The notes beneath the pieces were generated by a model. That model was given only the letters and a program-made list of their open reading frames with translations, searched no databases and was not told the DNA's origin. From assembly GCA_000697355.1 (NCBI GenBank), contig JNEN01000777.1, positions 224,048 through 288,047 of the forward strand: DNA of 64,000 nucleotides, in the 5' to 3' direction. The stretch comes from Syncephalastrum monosporum B8922. Its lineage: Eukaryota; Mucoromycota; Mucoromycetes; Mucorales; Syncephalastraceae. This document shows, one piece after another, positions 61,765-64,000 of the stretch. Position 1 is the first letter of the stretch. Each line of letters begins with the position of its first letter. Made by a program: the position numbers and the translations under genes.

Positions 61765-63711
61765 TCCCTTTTTTTTCATTTACGATACAATAATAATAAT
61801 GTCGAATTCGTATCTGTCCCTGCGCCGAAAGCTTGCGGACACCGGGTCTACCGGGATTCATGTTGCTCTAGGTTTTTTGTCATTTCCCATCTCAAGGCAA
61901 GCATCCTGTCTTGACGTGCGACAGGAGCTTTGGCTTGAAAACCGTGGCAGACGAGTCAAGATGACAGCGTCACTGTGTTCGTATCATGAAAGACACGCCC
62001 TCCAGATGACGCTTTGTCAAGACTGTCTGCAAAAAAGAGTAGTGAGGAAAAACAACAACGCAGAGCGCCGCTCGTGTTTTATTTCTTCAGCCCAGAGACG
62101 CCGCCCAATCAAATTGCAGCTTTTTGCTTTCATGAGGACACAAGAAGCACGGACGATGCGTATGCCGTATTGCTGAAAGCATAGAGATGAGAGATTCGAG
62201 TACGATACATACAAACGCCATACTTGAATACAATGGCAAGGCATGCAGACATGAAAGCAAATATGCAAACACGGCATAAATACATACATGGAGTACGCGC
62301 TCGGTTTCTATAATATAGTACATCAGTCCATCAGAATCATCAGAATAGGCACTTTTGAGCCTTATCTTGCTGGCTACCAAAATTCCTTTGCTTGCCCGTC
62401 TTGATATTTTTATCTGACAGATATATATTATACGGGTGAACAGTCCATGTGCATACCTTTTGTACAGTATACTCTTGTATCAGGGGAAGAAAAGAAAGCT
62501 CTCAGGGCAAGTTTTGGCGAACTAGGCTCGAGAAATAACAAATCAAAGCTGGGCGCTTGATTTCCGCCGCAATGGTTTGAGCTCTTTATCTAATGGTCCA
62601 CATGCCCTCTTGGAGTTTTTCTTTTTTTATTATTATTATTATTCCTTCAGTCACTCCATGAGTGACATGGGTTCTCTCTAGATGGGTCTAGCAAGGAGAC
62701 TTGATATTCTAAATAGATAAGACATGGCTTTCGAAGGACACGCGACGTAGGCCAGCTAGGAAAAGTACTAGTCTAGAAAGCCCTGGATAGGCTTATACGT
62801 ATAGGCCTAGATAGTTAAAAGATTTGTGTAGGCCATGTAAGCCTATGCAGCTTTATCTATAGTTTGTCTTGGCCTGTGTGGACCTGTGCATTATGGGCTG
62901 ATCTAACAAATACATGGCAAAACTGTAAGAGCGTTTCAAGGCCTGAAAAGGCTACCGCTTGCCATTTGGGTCCCCATACATCTTATCAGGCCTTTTCAGG
63001 CCTTATGTGGCCTTTGGAGGCTCCACTGTGCATTGCAAGGCCTTTCAATGCCTTTTGAGGCCCTTTGTACCTTTTACGCCCTTTCATACTTTTTGATGCC
63101 TTTTCATGCCTTTTGATGTGGCCCAAGTGACCAGTACCCCATTACCATATAAGCCTATTTTGTTCTCTCGTTTCGGCATTGATTGATATAAAGATGGCAG
63201 TGGAGAACAATTTACTCATAGATCGTCCCGTGTTGCCCATTCGATTCGCTCATTCGTAAAAGACTCGTTGTCAAGGCATCTTTCCTTCCAAAGACATTGT
63301 GTGATATCGGTTGATATTTGATTATCCATGTGGGACTTGTCATAATGCTATTCGAGGCTGGCGGATGCCTTGAAGTGATTTTCACATATAGAATATACTG
63401 TACGTACATTATTGCTCTAATGAGATAAGAGGGTTAACCAGTAGTGTTTTACTCACAAGGGTATGGTACGAAGACTACCGTCCTACCGGTTCATGGTAAG
63501 AAAAATACGCGTGACCGACACGCGCTTGTATCCCAAGCCCAGTTCAGCTGCATGAGATTTCATAAAGCGCAACGTACATTTTTTTTCCCCACTCCTTTTA
63601 TTGATCTTTTTCTTCTTATCGTCAAACACCTTCACTTTCAAGCTATCAAGATGCCAAGAGACACAAATGAACATAAAAGAGAAGGAGGAGCTATGGCTAC
63701 TCATAGTTTAG
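61765..63711. other. Gene-poor region with degenerate repeats
   Basis: About 1.9 kb right of SEC3. It holds the GGCCTTTT-type repeat region (listed separately) and AT-rich DNA. Short frames at 61799-62176 and 63444-63728 are not supported by motifs. Confidence 0.5.
62930..63125. repeat. Degenerate tandem repeat of a GGCCTTTTSA-like unit
   Basis: Roughly a dozen imperfect copies of a 9-12 bp unit (AGGCCTTTTC, TGGCCTTTGG, AAGGCCTTTC, ATGCCTTTTG, AGGCCCTTTG, ATGCCTTTTC, ATGCCTTTTG) follow each other. Looser AGGCCT/AAGCCT echoes extend left to about 62795. Looks like an eroding minisatellite. Confidence 0.6.
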
Positions 63712-64000
63712 AGGTCCTCGACGACTGAACGCGCTTTTGCAGATAAAAGCAGCAATAAGACTCCCAGGAGAAAGAAAAGAAATGTACCGGTGTTGCAAAA
63801 GTTTGTATTTCTTCTTTCTGAAAGAGAATTGTTATGTAATGCGCTTCCAAGATGCTCTCTAATATATGAAGACGAACATAGTCCAGTTAGCATAAGGGCA
63901 GATGAAGATGACAAGTCTGGTGGGCGCCAAACGGTTGAAGAATTTTTTTCGAGGTGCAGTCAATTCAAGGCTTTAGAAGAGGAAAAGGATCGAAGAAGAA
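63712..64000 (+). CDS. Partial open frame at the right edge, unknown product
   Basis: Open for 96 codons to the window end after a TAG at 63709-63711; no ATG in frame, so it would be an internal exon (an AG acceptor TTTTGCAG ends at 63742) or the start lies elsewhere. The product is basic then acidic: KSSNKTPRRKKRNVPVLQKF, then SERELLCNALPRCSLIYEDE, then EEFFSRCSQFKALEEEKDRR. No family recognised. The even amino-acid mix and length favour coding sequence, perhaps of a gene or mobile element continuing to the right. Confidence 0.35.

Overview
The window is eukaryotic nuclear DNA from a filamentous fungus, most likely an early-diverging (Mucoromycota / Mucorales-type) species. Genes are compact and broken by many short introns (mostly 50-80 bp, consensus GTAAGT...YAG). 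The set is a typical fungal housekeeping set: urease accessory protein, mitochondrial ribosomal proteins, an RGS protein, COPII, exocyst, Ssn6 and an Exportin-7-type karyopherin. The genus is inference from gene style; no marker in the window fixes it. I saw no rRNA gene, no convincing tRNA gene, no CRISPR array and no bacterial-type operon.

Layout. 0-7 kb: 5' part of UreF (-), thioredoxin (+), a bHLH-zipper transcription factor (-), a 2.5 kb gene-poor stretch, mitoribosomal uL22m (+). 7-17 kb: four minus-strand genes, namely signal peptide peptidase, an RGS/DEP regulator, an Ede1-like EH-domain endocytic protein and a Pin4-like RRM/R3H protein. 17-26 kb: gene-poor DNA carrying a thaumatin-like protein (TLP), an MFS transporter and a 26-residue copper-metallothionein-type gene split by an intron. 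26-34 kb: uS7m, SEC23, a short-chain reductase and a Baeyer-Villiger-type flavin monooxygenase. 34-43 kb: a TLP locus with an inverted, truncated second copy flanking an unrecognised gene, a MITE-like element, an F-box/LRR gene, a phytanoyl-CoA-dioxygenase-family gene and a third TLP. 45-62 kb: GH20 hexosaminidase, TMEM115-type Golgi protein, SSN6/CYC8, Exportin-7 and SEC3. 62-64 kb: repeats and an ORF running off the edge.

Functional themes: secretory traffic (SPP, SEC23, SEC3, TMEM115, EDE1), secreted wall-associated proteins (three TLP loci plus a TLP fragment, GH20), mitochondrial translation (uL22m, uS7m) and regulation (bHLH-zip, RGS, Pin4-like, Ssn6, F-box).

Three things stand out. 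(1) Five otherwise well-conserved genes (EDE1, SEC23, the TLP pair, PhyH, SEC3) carry about a dozen small frame-breaking deletions, while neighbouring long genes are perfect; two of the SEC23 breaks fit deletions between 5-bp direct repeats. These are either assembly errors or very recent lesions. (2) Five introns in three adjacent genes (48-57 kb) start with GC, all as GCAAGT. (3) The tiny metallothionein gene would be missed by ORF-based annotation.
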